Assembly (NCBI GenBank): GCA_036654235.1
Contig: JAVVSK010000001.1
Coordinates: forward strand, 1-64,000
Direction of reading: 5' to 3'
Source: JAVVSK01 sp036654235
GTDB lineage: Bacteria > Bacillota > Clostridia > Christensenellales > CAG-138
Length of the DNA: 64,000 bases
In this document: in pieces, positions 1 to 7,414 of the stretch
Layout: the number at the start of each line of letters is the position of its first letter
How positions within the stretch are numbered: position 1 is the stretch's first letter
The notes under the pieces: generated by a model
What the model was told of the DNA's origin: nothing
What the model saw: the letters and a program-made list of their open reading frames with translations, nothing else
The model's database searches: none
Translations under genes and position numbers: made by a program

Positions 1-23
1 TGTTATCATAAGGTGGTGAGAAG

Positions 24-902
24 ATGAAGGAACAAATAATAGCCGTACAAAAAATGCAGGATTATATTGAAGAACATATTCGAGAGGAAATCACATTAGC
101 AAAGTTGTCAGAGATATCGCTGTTTTCACCGTGGTATTCCTATCGTTTGTTTAAACAATATACAGGGGTGACACCTTCAGATTATGTACGAAAACTAAGG
201 CTTTCAGAATCAGCACGTCATTTGAAAACAGAGGATTGTAAAGTAATTGATGTGGCTTATGATATGGGATTCGGAAGCGTGGACGGCTATCAAAGGGCAT
301 TTTATCGGGAGTTTGGGTGTAATCCCGGTGAATATGCTACACACCCAGTTCCTATTCAACTTTTTATCCCTTATGGAGTAAAATTTAGAGAACTCAGAAA
401 GGATGTGTCTGCTATGACAGATGTACAAAGTGTTTTTATTCAGATTATTCATAAGCCTGAGCGAAAGGTGCTAATCAAACGTGGTATTAAAGCAAATGAG
501 TATTTTGCATATTGTGATGAGGTAGGGTGTGATGTTTGGGGTATCTTAACGAGTATGGATTCTCTCTGTGGAGAACCTGTTTGTTTGTGGCTACCCGAGA
601 AATACAGAACTTCAAATACCTCAGAATATGTTCAGGGTGTAGAGGTTTCGTTAGATTACAACGGTATTGTACCAGGAGGTTTTGATATTATTACATTGCC
701 CGATGCTGATTACCTAATGTTCCAAGGTGAGCCTTTTAAAGAAGAGGATTATTGTGAAGCAATTACTGCCGTTCAGAATTCTATTGAAAAGTATGATCCG
801 ACAATTATAGGATATCAATGGGATGAAACAAATCCAAGAATTCAGTTAGAACCTCGTGGTGAACGTGGCTATGTTGAGTTAAAAGCAATTGTAGCAAAAT
901 AG
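24..902 (+). CDS. AraC-family transcriptional regulator with GyrI-like effector domain
   Basis: A 292-residue regulator. Residues ~8-105 form a two-helix-turn-helix AraC DNA-binding domain, with the typical second-helix text 'VIDVAYDMGFGSVDGYQRAF' followed by 'REFGCNPGEY'. Residues ~130-290 look like a GyrI/SOUL-type small-molecule-binding domain (start 'VQSVFIQIIHKPERKVLIKR'). This DNA-binding-first order is that of the Rob/SoxS-like group that responds to drugs or hydrophobic ligands. An AAGGTGGTGAG ribosome site lies just before the ATG. The gene is followed by a terminator and stands alone, so its target genes cannot be named. The family call is firm and the ligand unknown. Confidence 0.9.
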   Translation: MKEQIIAVQKMQDYIEEHIREEITLAKLSEISLFSPWYSYRLFKQYTGVTPSDYVRKLRLSESARHLKTEDCKVIDVAYDMGFGSVDGYQRAFYREFGCNPGEYATHPVPIQLFIPYGVKFRELRKDVSAMTDVQSVFIQIIHKPERKVLIKRGIKANEYFAYCDEVGCDVWGILTSMDSLCGEPVCLWLPEKYRTSNTSEYVQGVEVSLDYNGIVPGGFDIITLPDADYLMFQGEPFKEEDYCEAITAVQNSIEKYDPTIIGYQWDETNPRIQLEPRGERGYVELKAIVAK

Positions 903-915
903 TATAATTTTCAGA

Positions 916-951
916 AGCATCTATTGCAAAAATGTAGTAGGTGCTTTTTTT
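916..951 (+). terminator. Rho-independent terminator after the AraC-type gene
   Basis: A 12-bp stem with a few G-U pairs (AGCATCTATTGC / GTAGTAGGTGCT) around a 6-base loop, followed by a run of seven T. It ends the regulator transcript 14 bases after its stop codon. Confidence 0.7.
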
Positions 952-1010
952 ATGCTCGGAGCAATCCGGGCTATTTTTATGCCCATTTTTAGGAGAGGAG
1001 GTGCATTTTA

Positions 1011-1148
1011 GTGGCAAACAGACTCAAGGGTATCACAGTGGAAATCGGCGGTGATACCACCAAACTTAAGACAGTTTTAAAGGGTGTCAATGGAGAAATC
1101 AAGAACACGCAGGCACAGCATTATAATATAAAATACAACTACATATAA
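1011..1148 (+). pseudogene. Phage tail tape-measure protein, N-terminal remnant
   Basis: A GTG-started 45-codon frame preceded by a good GGAGAGGAGGTG ribosome site. The first ~35 residues ('RLKGITVEIGGDTTKL', then 'LKGVNGEIKNTQ') are the characteristic start of Firmicute siphophage tape-measure proteins. These normally run to many hundreds of residues. Here the homology stops after about 37 residues and the frame closes. A 19-codon frame at 952-1011 overlaps its GTG by one base, as in phage tail operons. It is the scar of an excised or deleted prophage. No other phage gene is visible nearby. Confidence 0.75.
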
Positions 1149-1396
1149 CACATGCAAGAAGTTTTTCTGCAAAATTTGACAAAAAAGAAGCCTTAATAGC
1201 CTTAAGTAAAGGATCCTTCTATTTTTGTGCAATTTGCAAGTGATGAAAACCCATCATTTCATTATTCCTTTTTTCGGTATTCAATAAGATTTATAAAAAA
1301 TATTCCTGGGGAATAGGCTAAATCTTTTCAATATGTATACTTGCATTCTAATGAACATAGATGTTAAAATATTACAAGATAGGAGGCGCAACATTT

Positions 1397-3388
1397 ATGA
1401 ATAAAACAGTGGCAATAATTATCGTTATAGTATTTATACTCGGACTTTACGGATGTGGTAATACAGAAAAAGGGCCTAAATCATCTCCAATTCCGACAGC
1501 GACGCCTTTACCTATAATAAAAGTCAACGTAGATCCCAATGACGGAATATTGGCTGTTGGCGAAAAGCATACAGTAGGCGTTATGACTTCAGGTATGGCG
1601 GTTTATGCGGGGCATAACGAGCTTGGACAGACGGACGTTGCATCTTGGCAAAATATTATATATCTCGCGGCGAACGAAGATACGACTGCGGGCGTTACAA
1701 AAGAGGGAACTCTAAAGCTAACCGGCGGACACTACGAAAAGTTTAAATCACTATTAAACATTACTAATATTGTATCAGTAACCATGGGGAAGAATCATAT
1801 GGCGGTATTAACGAAAGATGGATTCGTTTATACGACCGGTGACAATAATAAGCTGCAATGTGATACTGAGGGTTGGTGCGAGGTAATAAAACTTATTGCG
1901 GGTGCTGACTTTACTCTTGCATTAAAGCAAGACGGTACACTTCTTTTCGCAGGGAACGATCCTACTTTGCGGATAAAGGCAGAATCGTTTTTAAATGTTA
2001 AAGATATTGCTGTTGGAGAAGACTTTTTTGCGGTTATAAACGGGGAAGGGAAACTTCTTGCGACGATAAAGACTGATGTCGAGAGTATTTCGACCGTAGC
2101 GCCGTCGATTGAAACGCCTGTGCCGATGCGTATTTTTGCGGGAGCAAATATTCTTCTTTCTATATCGGACGATAAGAAGATAAATATTAACTATTCAAAC
2201 GATACCTTAAAAATGGATGGCATAGATGAGTTTTTAAAAAGTCTCTCTGAATCCGAATTCGATGTTTTAAAAATAGCGATAGCAAAGACACATATTTCGG
2301 CGGCACTCAGCGACGGAAGCGTCTTATCTTTCGGAGATAATTCCGAACTTTCATGTGCTACGGATTATATGAAACTGAAGCCTGTAATAACCGAGGATAA
2401 GCTTTTAACGGGGCTTTCGGATAATATGACGGTATCAGAACTTTTGCCTATTCTTAAGGAGTCTTTAAACTTAAAAACTCCTATATTTAAAAATAAAACG
2501 GTTGAGCTTTTGGAAACCGATTTAATTGCGACGGGAGCGGAACTTCATGATGGGAAGGAACTTATTGCGACGGTACTAATATATGGCGATGTCGACGGGA
2601 ACGGTCTTATAGACGAGGCGGATGCATTAAAGATTGATTCGCATGTTGCGGGGACGGATACGCTTAAAGGATCTTCGCTTATTGCGGCGGACGTTTTGCA
2701 TTCGGCGGGGGGAAGAATTATTAGTGCACAGTCTGACTTGATAAGGGCTTATTCGAACAAAACAGCAAATATAAAACAATATATTTATAATCCGCTAAAG
2801 GAAAGTCTTGACAAAATGATAGCGGAAAATCCGGATGTGTTGGGATATATAAAACTTCACGGAACTAACATAGATTATCCAATCTTATACGGAGAAAATT
2901 GGTACTACAATTACTATAGTATAGATAAGGTAAAACGTACTGCCGCCTCTATATATTCGGTCAATTCGTATTTTGCGCGCAATAACGCGATTGCAGGGCA
3001 TAACGCAAGAACAACGGGAACGATGTTCCACGAAATGCATAAAATTCAGAACAATAAAGAAGACTTGCTAACGTACGCAAATCGCGTGTATTCAATTCAG
3101 TTTATAGAGGGTTACAGCGAATGGGAAGTATTTGCGCTCTACGAAACTGAGGAAGATGAGCCTGTGGAAACCCAAATGAGCAATATCACAAATAAAATGG
3201 GAGAGACGCGGGAGGAAATTCAGGCATGGCTTGACATAACACTAAAGCGTTCTGAAATAAACCTAGGTGTCAGCGTTTCGCCGGACGATACTTTTATTAC
3301 CCTCTATACATGCGGTGACAATTATTTATCCGGATCTAATCCGGATCAACAAGCTAGACTCTATATTTTTCTAAGACGGGTGGCGTAA
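1397..3388 (+). CDS. Lipoprotein with RCC1-like repeats, dockerin-like segment and class B sortase domain
   Basis: 663 residues from the ATG at 1397, chosen over an in-frame ATG at 1361 because AGGAGG lies 10 bases upstream and a clean lipoprotein signal follows (lipobox LYGC, cysteine ~20). Residues ~45-330 hold RCC1-type repeats (repeated G.xH..... TxDG.v...G.N pattern). Residues ~395-455 resemble a type I dockerin (GDVDGNGLIDEADA plus a weaker second half). Residues ~475-663 are a class B sortase domain: 'IAGHNARTTGTMF' with His ~535, 'LYTCGD' with Cys ~639 and Arg ~654 form the expected catalytic triad. Sortases normally carry an N-terminal membrane helix, not a lipid anchor and a propeller. 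Function is inferred as surface anchoring or processing. The order of domains is clear; the target motif is unknown. Confidence 0.8.
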   Translation: MNKTVAIIIVIVFILGLYGCGNTEKGPKSSPIPTATPLPIIKVNVDPNDGILAVGEKHTVGVMTSGMAVYAGHNELGQTDVASWQNIIYLAANEDTTAGVTKEGTLKLTGGHYEKFKSLLNITNIVSVTMGKNHMAVLTKDGFVYTTGDNNKLQCDTEGWCEVIKLIAGADFTLALKQDGTLLFAGNDPTLRIKAESFLNVKDIAVGEDFFAVINGEGKLLATIKTDVESISTVAPSIETPVPMRIFAGANILLSISDDKKININYSNDTLKMDGIDEFLKSLSESEFDVLKIAIAKTHISAALSDGSVLSFGDNSELSCATDYMKLKPVITEDKLLTGLSDNMTVSELLPILKESLNLKTPIFKNKTVELLETDLIATGAELHDGKELIATVLIYGDVDGNGLIDEADALKIDSHVAGTDTLKGSSLIAADVLHSAGGRIISAQSDLIRAYSNKTANIKQYIYNPLKESLDKMIAENPDVLGYIKLHGTNIDYPILYGENWYYNYYSIDKVKRTAASIYSVNSYFARNNAIAGHNARTTGTMFHEMHKIQNNKEDLLTYANRVYSIQFIEGYSEWEVFALYETEEDEPVETQMSNITNKMGETREEIQAWLDITLKRSEINLGVSVSPDDTFITLYTCGDNYLSGSNPDQQARLYIFLRRVA

Positions 3389-3465
3389 AGAACTAAGAAG
3401 TAAGCTATTTACAATATAATGAAAAAAAATCCCGAGATGATTTTTAAAAAGGTGAAAATAAAGTG

Positions 3466-3627
3466 ATGAACGCAATATTAAGTAGCAGCAATATAGGAAA
3501 CCTATTGATCAGAGGGAAATTTTTTATTTATAAAGAGTTTAAGCGTTGTATAAATACAGGGCAGGGAAGGCTTTTGCCGCGGTATGATTATGAAAGCCGA
3601 CCAGAAGACTCCGGAATATGCTCTTAA
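3466..3627 (+). CDS. Possible small protein, 53 residues, unknown
   Basis: A short frame with ATG at 3466 (GTG three bases before it) and an AAGGTG ribosome-like site 12-15 bases upstream. The product is basic, without membrane segment, signal or recognisable domain. It is the only credible coding stretch in the 500-base gap between the sortase lipoprotein and the kinase gene. Apart from this frame, 3389-3892 holds a few tiny AUG frames (for example 17 codons near 3767) and nothing recognised. It may be non-coding. Confidence 0.25.
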   Translation: MNAILSSSNIGNLLIRGKFFIYKEFKRCINTGQGRLLPRYDYESRPEDSGICS

Positions 3628-3892
3628 ATACAATTGATTTAAAAAATAAAATTATGGTGCGGGTATAAACATATTTTCACGTCATAATTTAGATTTTTTA
3701 GCATTCTATATGAAACCTGAAAAAAAACATGCAGGCTTTTTGCCATCATTTATAGAATAAATTAATATGAGCCGATTTAAAAAGGCGATGTTCGGTACTC
3801 TGAATGCCTTTGTAAAATAAAAAATGTTGAGCGAGGTAAAAAAATGCCTGAGGGCGGTAGATAAAAGACAATAAAATAGCCGGAGGTGTAAA

Positions 3893-4792
3893 ATGACAGA
3901 TATTAAAGGTCGCGAAAGCTTTGTAAAAATCGAACCACTTAATAAGGGATGGTCGAACGACAAAAAATATTATATAGAAACGGATGATGCGAGTACGCTC
4001 CTCGTTCGCGTTGCGGATATAAAGGAATACGACCGAAAAAAAGCGGAATTTGATATGATGAAGAAAGTCGATGAGCTAGGCATACCAATGTCCCATCCTG
4101 TCCGTTTTGGCGTTTGCGACGGTGGGAAAAGTGTTTATACAATGCTTACCTGGCGAAACGGAGAGGATGCAGAGTTAGCATTACCGCGAATTTCAAAGTC
4201 TCTTCAGTATGAGCTTGGTGTAAAATCGGGAGAAATTTTAAAAAAAATTCATTCAATTCCCGCGCCTATTGATCAGGAAGACTGGAGCGTTCGCTTTAAC
4301 CGAAAGGTAAATAATAAAATCGAAAGATACCGGGCTTGTGGTTTGACATTTGATGGAGACGATAAAATGATCGAATATATTGAAGCTAATCGTCGTCTCT
4401 TGGAAAAAAGACCACAATCGTATCAGCATGGGGACTATCATGTCGGCAATATGATAATTGCTCCGGATAATACAATTTCGATTATAGATTTCAATCGTTT
4501 TGACTTTGGCGATCCATTTGAGGAGTTTAACCGCATAGTTTGGAGCGCGAGCGTAAGCCCATATTTTGCAGTGGGTCAGCTAAACGGTTATTTTTCAGCC
4601 GAACCGCCGATAGAATTTTTTAAGCTGCTTGCTCTTTATATAGCAAGCAACGCCATTTCTTCGATCTATTGGGCGATCCCGTTCGGACAGGGCGAGATCG
4701 GCACTATGATGAAGCAGTCCAGAGACATTCTTAATTGGTTTGATGGAATGAAAAATCCGATTCCATCATGGTATTTAGAGACGAAAATTTAA
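3893..4792 (+). CDS. Aminoglycoside phosphotransferase (APH)-fold kinase
   Basis: 299 residues, start supported by CCGGAGGTG 7 bases before the ATG. The APH/choline-kinase fold is shown by the Brenner catalytic loop 'HGDYHVGNM' (His ~179, Asp ~181) and the metal-binding 'IIDFNRFDFGDP' (Asp ~200), with the lysine-equivalent N-lobe around residues 25-60. The N-lobe 'LLVRVADIKEYDRKKAEFDMM' fits small-molecule kinases found in Clostridia next to transport genes. Cytoplasmic. It could phosphorylate a drug, an amino alcohol or a sugar. The substrate cannot be read from the sequence, and a resistance role should not be assumed. Confidence 0.85.
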   Translation: MTDIKGRESFVKIEPLNKGWSNDKKYYIETDDASTLLVRVADIKEYDRKKAEFDMMKKVDELGIPMSHPVRFGVCDGGKSVYTMLTWRNGEDAELALPRISKSLQYELGVKSGEILKKIHSIPAPIDQEDWSVRFNRKVNNKIERYRACGLTFDGDDKMIEYIEANRRLLEKRPQSYQHGDYHVGNMIIAPDNTISIIDFNRFDFGDPFEEFNRIVWSASVSPYFAVGQLNGYFSAEPPIEFFKLLALYIASNAISSIYWAIPFGQGEIGTMMKQSRDILNWFDGMKNPIPSWYLETKI

Positions 4793-4860
4793 AAAAATCA
4801 TGCGGTAGGGCATTGGGGGAGAACTAATTAAGCTGCGTTTTTAACGATCATACCGCAGGT

Positions 4861-4889
4861 TTGGTTAAAGCACGCTTTTATGTTAAAAT
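4861..4889 (+). promoter_or_regulatory. Sigma-A-type promoter for the ECF S-component gene
   Basis: TTGGTT, 17-base spacer, TAAAAT, 44 bases before the start codon of the S-component. The -35 is a partial match, the -10 good. Confidence 0.5.
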
Positions 4890-4933
4890 ATGCTATATTA
4901 ACAAACTTAAACGAAAGATAATTGAGGTTTTTT

Positions 4934-5461
4934 ATGTCTAAAGTTAAGAAACTCGTTTTAGCAGGTGTCTTTTTAGCTTTTGCCATGCTCCTGCCGCTTC
5001 TTACGGGACAGATACAGTCCTTCGGTAAGCTTCTGGCGCCAATGCATTTACCGGTGCTTCTAGCCGGCTTTGTCTTAGGACCATGGTATGGATTAGCTAT
5101 AGGATTTATTGCACCGATATTGCGTTCTTTGATTTTTACTATGCCATCGCTTTACCCGATAGCCGTTGCAATGGCGTTTGAGCTTGCTGCATACGGCGCG
5201 TTTTCGGGTCTTTTATATCGTGCCTTTCCACGAAAAACAATATATATCTATCTCTCGCTTGTACTTTCAATGTTGATTGGGCGCGCTGTATATGGTACCG
5301 CAATGCTTCTTATCTCTGGTCTTGCGGGTGCGCCTTATACTTTTTCGATGTTTATGACTGCGGCTTTTGTCGAATCTTGGATAGGTATAGCTTTGCAAAT
5401 AGTAATTATTCCGCCCCTCGTATTGCTTTTAAAGAAGGCAAAACTTTGTGATAGCTTATAA
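4934..5461 (+). CDS. ECF transporter S component (substrate-binding membrane subunit)
   Basis: 175 residues from the ATG at 4934. A TTG 12 bases upstream is in frame but lies within the ribosome-site region (TTGAGG). About five to six hydrophobic segments cover almost the whole protein. The stretch 'MHLPVLLAGFVLGPWYG' and the following 'PILRSLIF' and 'GRAVYGTAMLL' are typical of the S-component family once called DUF3816 (energy-coupling-factor vitamin uptake). It would work with shared EcfA/EcfT energising subunits, which are not in this window. The next gene overlaps it by 14 bases and encodes a kinase-like protein, which suggests the imported compound is trapped by phosphorylation. The substrate is unknown. 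Confidence 0.8.
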   Translation: MSKVKKLVLAGVFLAFAMLLPLLTGQIQSFGKLLAPMHLPVLLAGFVLGPWYGLAIGFIAPILRSLIFTMPSLYPIAVAMAFELAAYGAFSGLLYRAFPRKTIYIYLSLVLSMLIGRAVYGTAMLLISGLAGAPYTFSMFMTAAFVESWIGIALQIVIIPPLVLLLKKAKLCDSL

Positions 5462-6011
5462 ATCGCTTTTTAATTTTTTAAAAGAACCTGAAAACGGTCG
5501 CGCGGTTTTAGGAATAGATGGGCGGTGCGCTTCGGGAAAAACAACCTTTAGCGCACATCTCGAATCAATATTTCCATCAAGCATCGTGCATATTGACGAT
5601 TTCTTTTTGCCGCATAATTTGCAAAAAGATGCGCTCGGAGGAAATATAGATCGCGAGAGATTTTTTTCAGAGGTTCTATTAAATCTTCGTAATGACGCAC
5701 CTTTTTTTTACAGTGTATTTGACTGTAGGTTTCAGCGTTTTTCGGATAAAAGAAAAATTGATCCGAAAAACTTAGTGATAATAGAAGGGGTTTATTCTCT
5801 GCTTCCTGAATTTATTCCTTACTACGATATAAAAATTTTCATGGATATAGATCCGAATTTACAGAAAAAACGTCTTATTTCCCGCGAGGGCGCGCGCGCG
5901 GATATGTTTTTTAAAAAATGGATACCCCTTGAGGAGTCGTATTTTAACACCTTTAATTCGCGAAAAACAGCTGATATTATTTTGTCGGAATACGCCGGAA
6001 TTAATGAATAA
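5448..6011 (+). CDS. Uridine kinase-like P-loop kinase
   Basis: 187 residues starting at a GTG inside the end of the S-component gene. Walker A is 'GIDGRCASGKTT' (~residues 23-34), followed by 'VHIDDFFLP', the substrate-loop signature of uridine/pantothenate/phosphoribulokinase-like enzymes, and 'LVIIEGVYSLLPE'. The lid segment 'KKRLISREGARADMFFKKW' carries the expected arginines. The 14-base overlap implies translational coupling to the transporter subunit, so a nucleoside or vitamin taken up by that transporter is the likely substrate (inference). The fold is certain, the exact substrate is not. Confidence 0.8.
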   Translation: MIAYKSLFNFLKEPENGRAVLGIDGRCASGKTTFSAHLESIFPSSIVHIDDFFLPHNLQKDALGGNIDRERFFSEVLLNLRNDAPFFYSVFDCRFQRFSDKRKIDPKNLVIIEGVYSLLPEFIPYYDIKIFMDIDPNLQKKRLISREGARADMFFKKWIPLEESYFNTFNSRKTADIILSEYAGINE

Positions 6012-6099
6012 TTTGTAAACAATCCCCAAAACGCCTTGTTTAATTGACTTTTTTGTTATACGCTATTAATTGGAATATGTTTTTGGGATGTGACTGTTT

Positions 6100-7293
6100 A
6101 TGAAATCAAAGCTCGTTAAGACGCTATCCTTAACGTTGGCGTCGCTTATCTTCCTAGCTGTTATCGGAAGTTTTGGATTTGCCGATGATATGCCTCTCGG
6201 CTATAAACCTACTTATGGCGATGTTAATATCGACGGCGAAATAACCTCCTCTGATGCAACAACTGTTATTAGATACCTTGGCGGATTTACTGAATTATCA
6301 ACTTTGTCGCTTATAAATGCAGATGTTAATGGAGATATGTTTATTACAGCTGATGATGCCGAAATTATTAATTTATACCTTGCGGGAAGTATAACCGTTT
6401 TTCCGGTTCAAAACTCGGATGCATATACCCTTGAATTTGTAAACGAAAGTTTTCCGGTAAACGGTGCGGTATTGCCTTTCGGGAAAGCATATAGCATTAT
6501 TGGTTCGGTAGTTTCGAACGTACTTCTCGAAAATGTATCAATAAAGATTCTAAATTTAAGCGCGGGCGGTATTGAGGTTTCGGCTAGTGTGGATTTTGAA
6601 GAATCCGACAATGCATATATTTACAATACAAAGCGTAGCTCAAATTCTATTGACAATAAAATTCGTTTTGCTGATCTCTCTGAGGGAGATAAAAAAATAG
6701 AAATTTACGCCTCTACGATGCTCTCAACAAATGCTCTTATTTATTCCGCAGAATTTACTGTTAAAAAAATTGTCGCGGGTGGAGCGGTAACTCTTGGAGA
6801 TATATCGGGCTTTGTCTATAACGGAAATTCAAGGCGCGATGTTGAATGTGAACGGGGAATAGTGGATTATCTAAATTCGTTGGATCAAAACGAGATTGGG
6901 AATGCCCTTGTTTTAGAGGGTATACGGTGTCTCGGAACAAATTATGAAACTATGGATTGCAGCGCATTTACAAGGCACGTTTATAGGGAGATTGTCGGAA
7001 TAACGCTTCCGCGAATCTCTGTGGATCAGGCGCGGTATTGCGTAAATAACGATATGACGGTAACTTCGAGTGAGCTTAGTCCGGGAGATCTCGTCTTCAT
7101 AGCGGAGAACGATTGTCATTGCGGTCGTTATCATGAAATTCATCACGTATCTATGTACTTGGGAAATGTCGATGGAACGCGTTATTATATCGAATCCAGC
7201 AGCAGCCTTGATGGTGTAGTTATACGGGTTATGTGGGGCAATTCGGGTTCGGATTATCGTATTGATTGTTATGGTAGACCATACGGAGCTTAA
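6100..7293 (+). CDS. Secreted dockerin-NlpC/P60 cell-wall hydrolase
   Basis: 397 residues. An N-terminal signal peptide (cleavage after about residue 28, ..GFADD) leads into a type I dockerin at ~38-100 with two calcium loops (DVNIDGEITSSD and DVNGDMFITADD). A beta-rich spacer (~110-230) follows. The C-terminal ~270-397 is an NlpC/P60 peptidase: 'MDCSAFTRHVY' supplies Cys ~287, 'IHHVSMYLG' the catalytic His ~348/349, and 'LSPGDLVF' the usual turn. Such enzymes cut peptidoglycan stem peptides. The dockerin would dock it onto a cohesin partner on the surface. The next gene is a larger paralogue with the same dockerin-first layout. The ribosome site is weak (GGGATG). Confidence 0.85.
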   Translation: MKSKLVKTLSLTLASLIFLAVIGSFGFADDMPLGYKPTYGDVNIDGEITSSDATTVIRYLGGFTELSTLSLINADVNGDMFITADDAEIINLYLAGSITVFPVQNSDAYTLEFVNESFPVNGAVLPFGKAYSIIGSVVSNVLLENVSIKILNLSAGGIEVSASVDFEESDNAYIYNTKRSSNSIDNKIRFADLSEGDKKIEIYASTMLSTNALIYSAEFTVKKIVAGGAVTLGDISGFVYNGNSRRDVECERGIVDYLNSLDQNEIGNALVLEGIRCLGTNYETMDCSAFTRHVYREIVGITLPRISVDQARYCVNNDMTVTSSELSPGDLVFIAENDCHCGRYHEIHHVSMYLGNVDGTRYYIESSSSLDGVVIRVMWGNSGSDYRIDCYGRPYGA

Positions 7294-7321
7294 CTAAAGT
7301 TTAAATTTGTTTAAATATGCC

Positions 7322-7380
7322 GACAATCCGTGGATTAAAAAAGTTTTCTCTTTTTAATCTGTGGGTTGTCTAAATTTTTT
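7322..7380 (+). terminator. Terminator between the two dockerin-NlpC/P60 genes
   Basis: A long ~21-bp imperfect stem (GACAATCCGTGGATTAAAA / TTTTAATCTGTGGGTTGTC) with a short TTTTCT loop and a T-rich tail at 7375-7381. It separates the two paralogous hydrolase genes into different transcripts. Confidence 0.75.
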
Positions 7381-7414
7381 TCATTTTGATATTTTAACGG
7401 AGGGCGGGTTAATA

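Noticed and set aside
3706..3963. Minus-strand frame of 85 codons before the APH-type gene.
   Set aside because: No ribosome site or domain, A/T-rich, and it overlaps the start of the APH-type gene on the other strand.
4801..4860. GCGGTA ... TACCGC inverted repeat before the ECF gene might be a riboswitch or terminator.
   Set aside because: The loop is about 48 bases, no T-run follows, and no conserved riboswitch core (for example TPP or FMN) was recognised.
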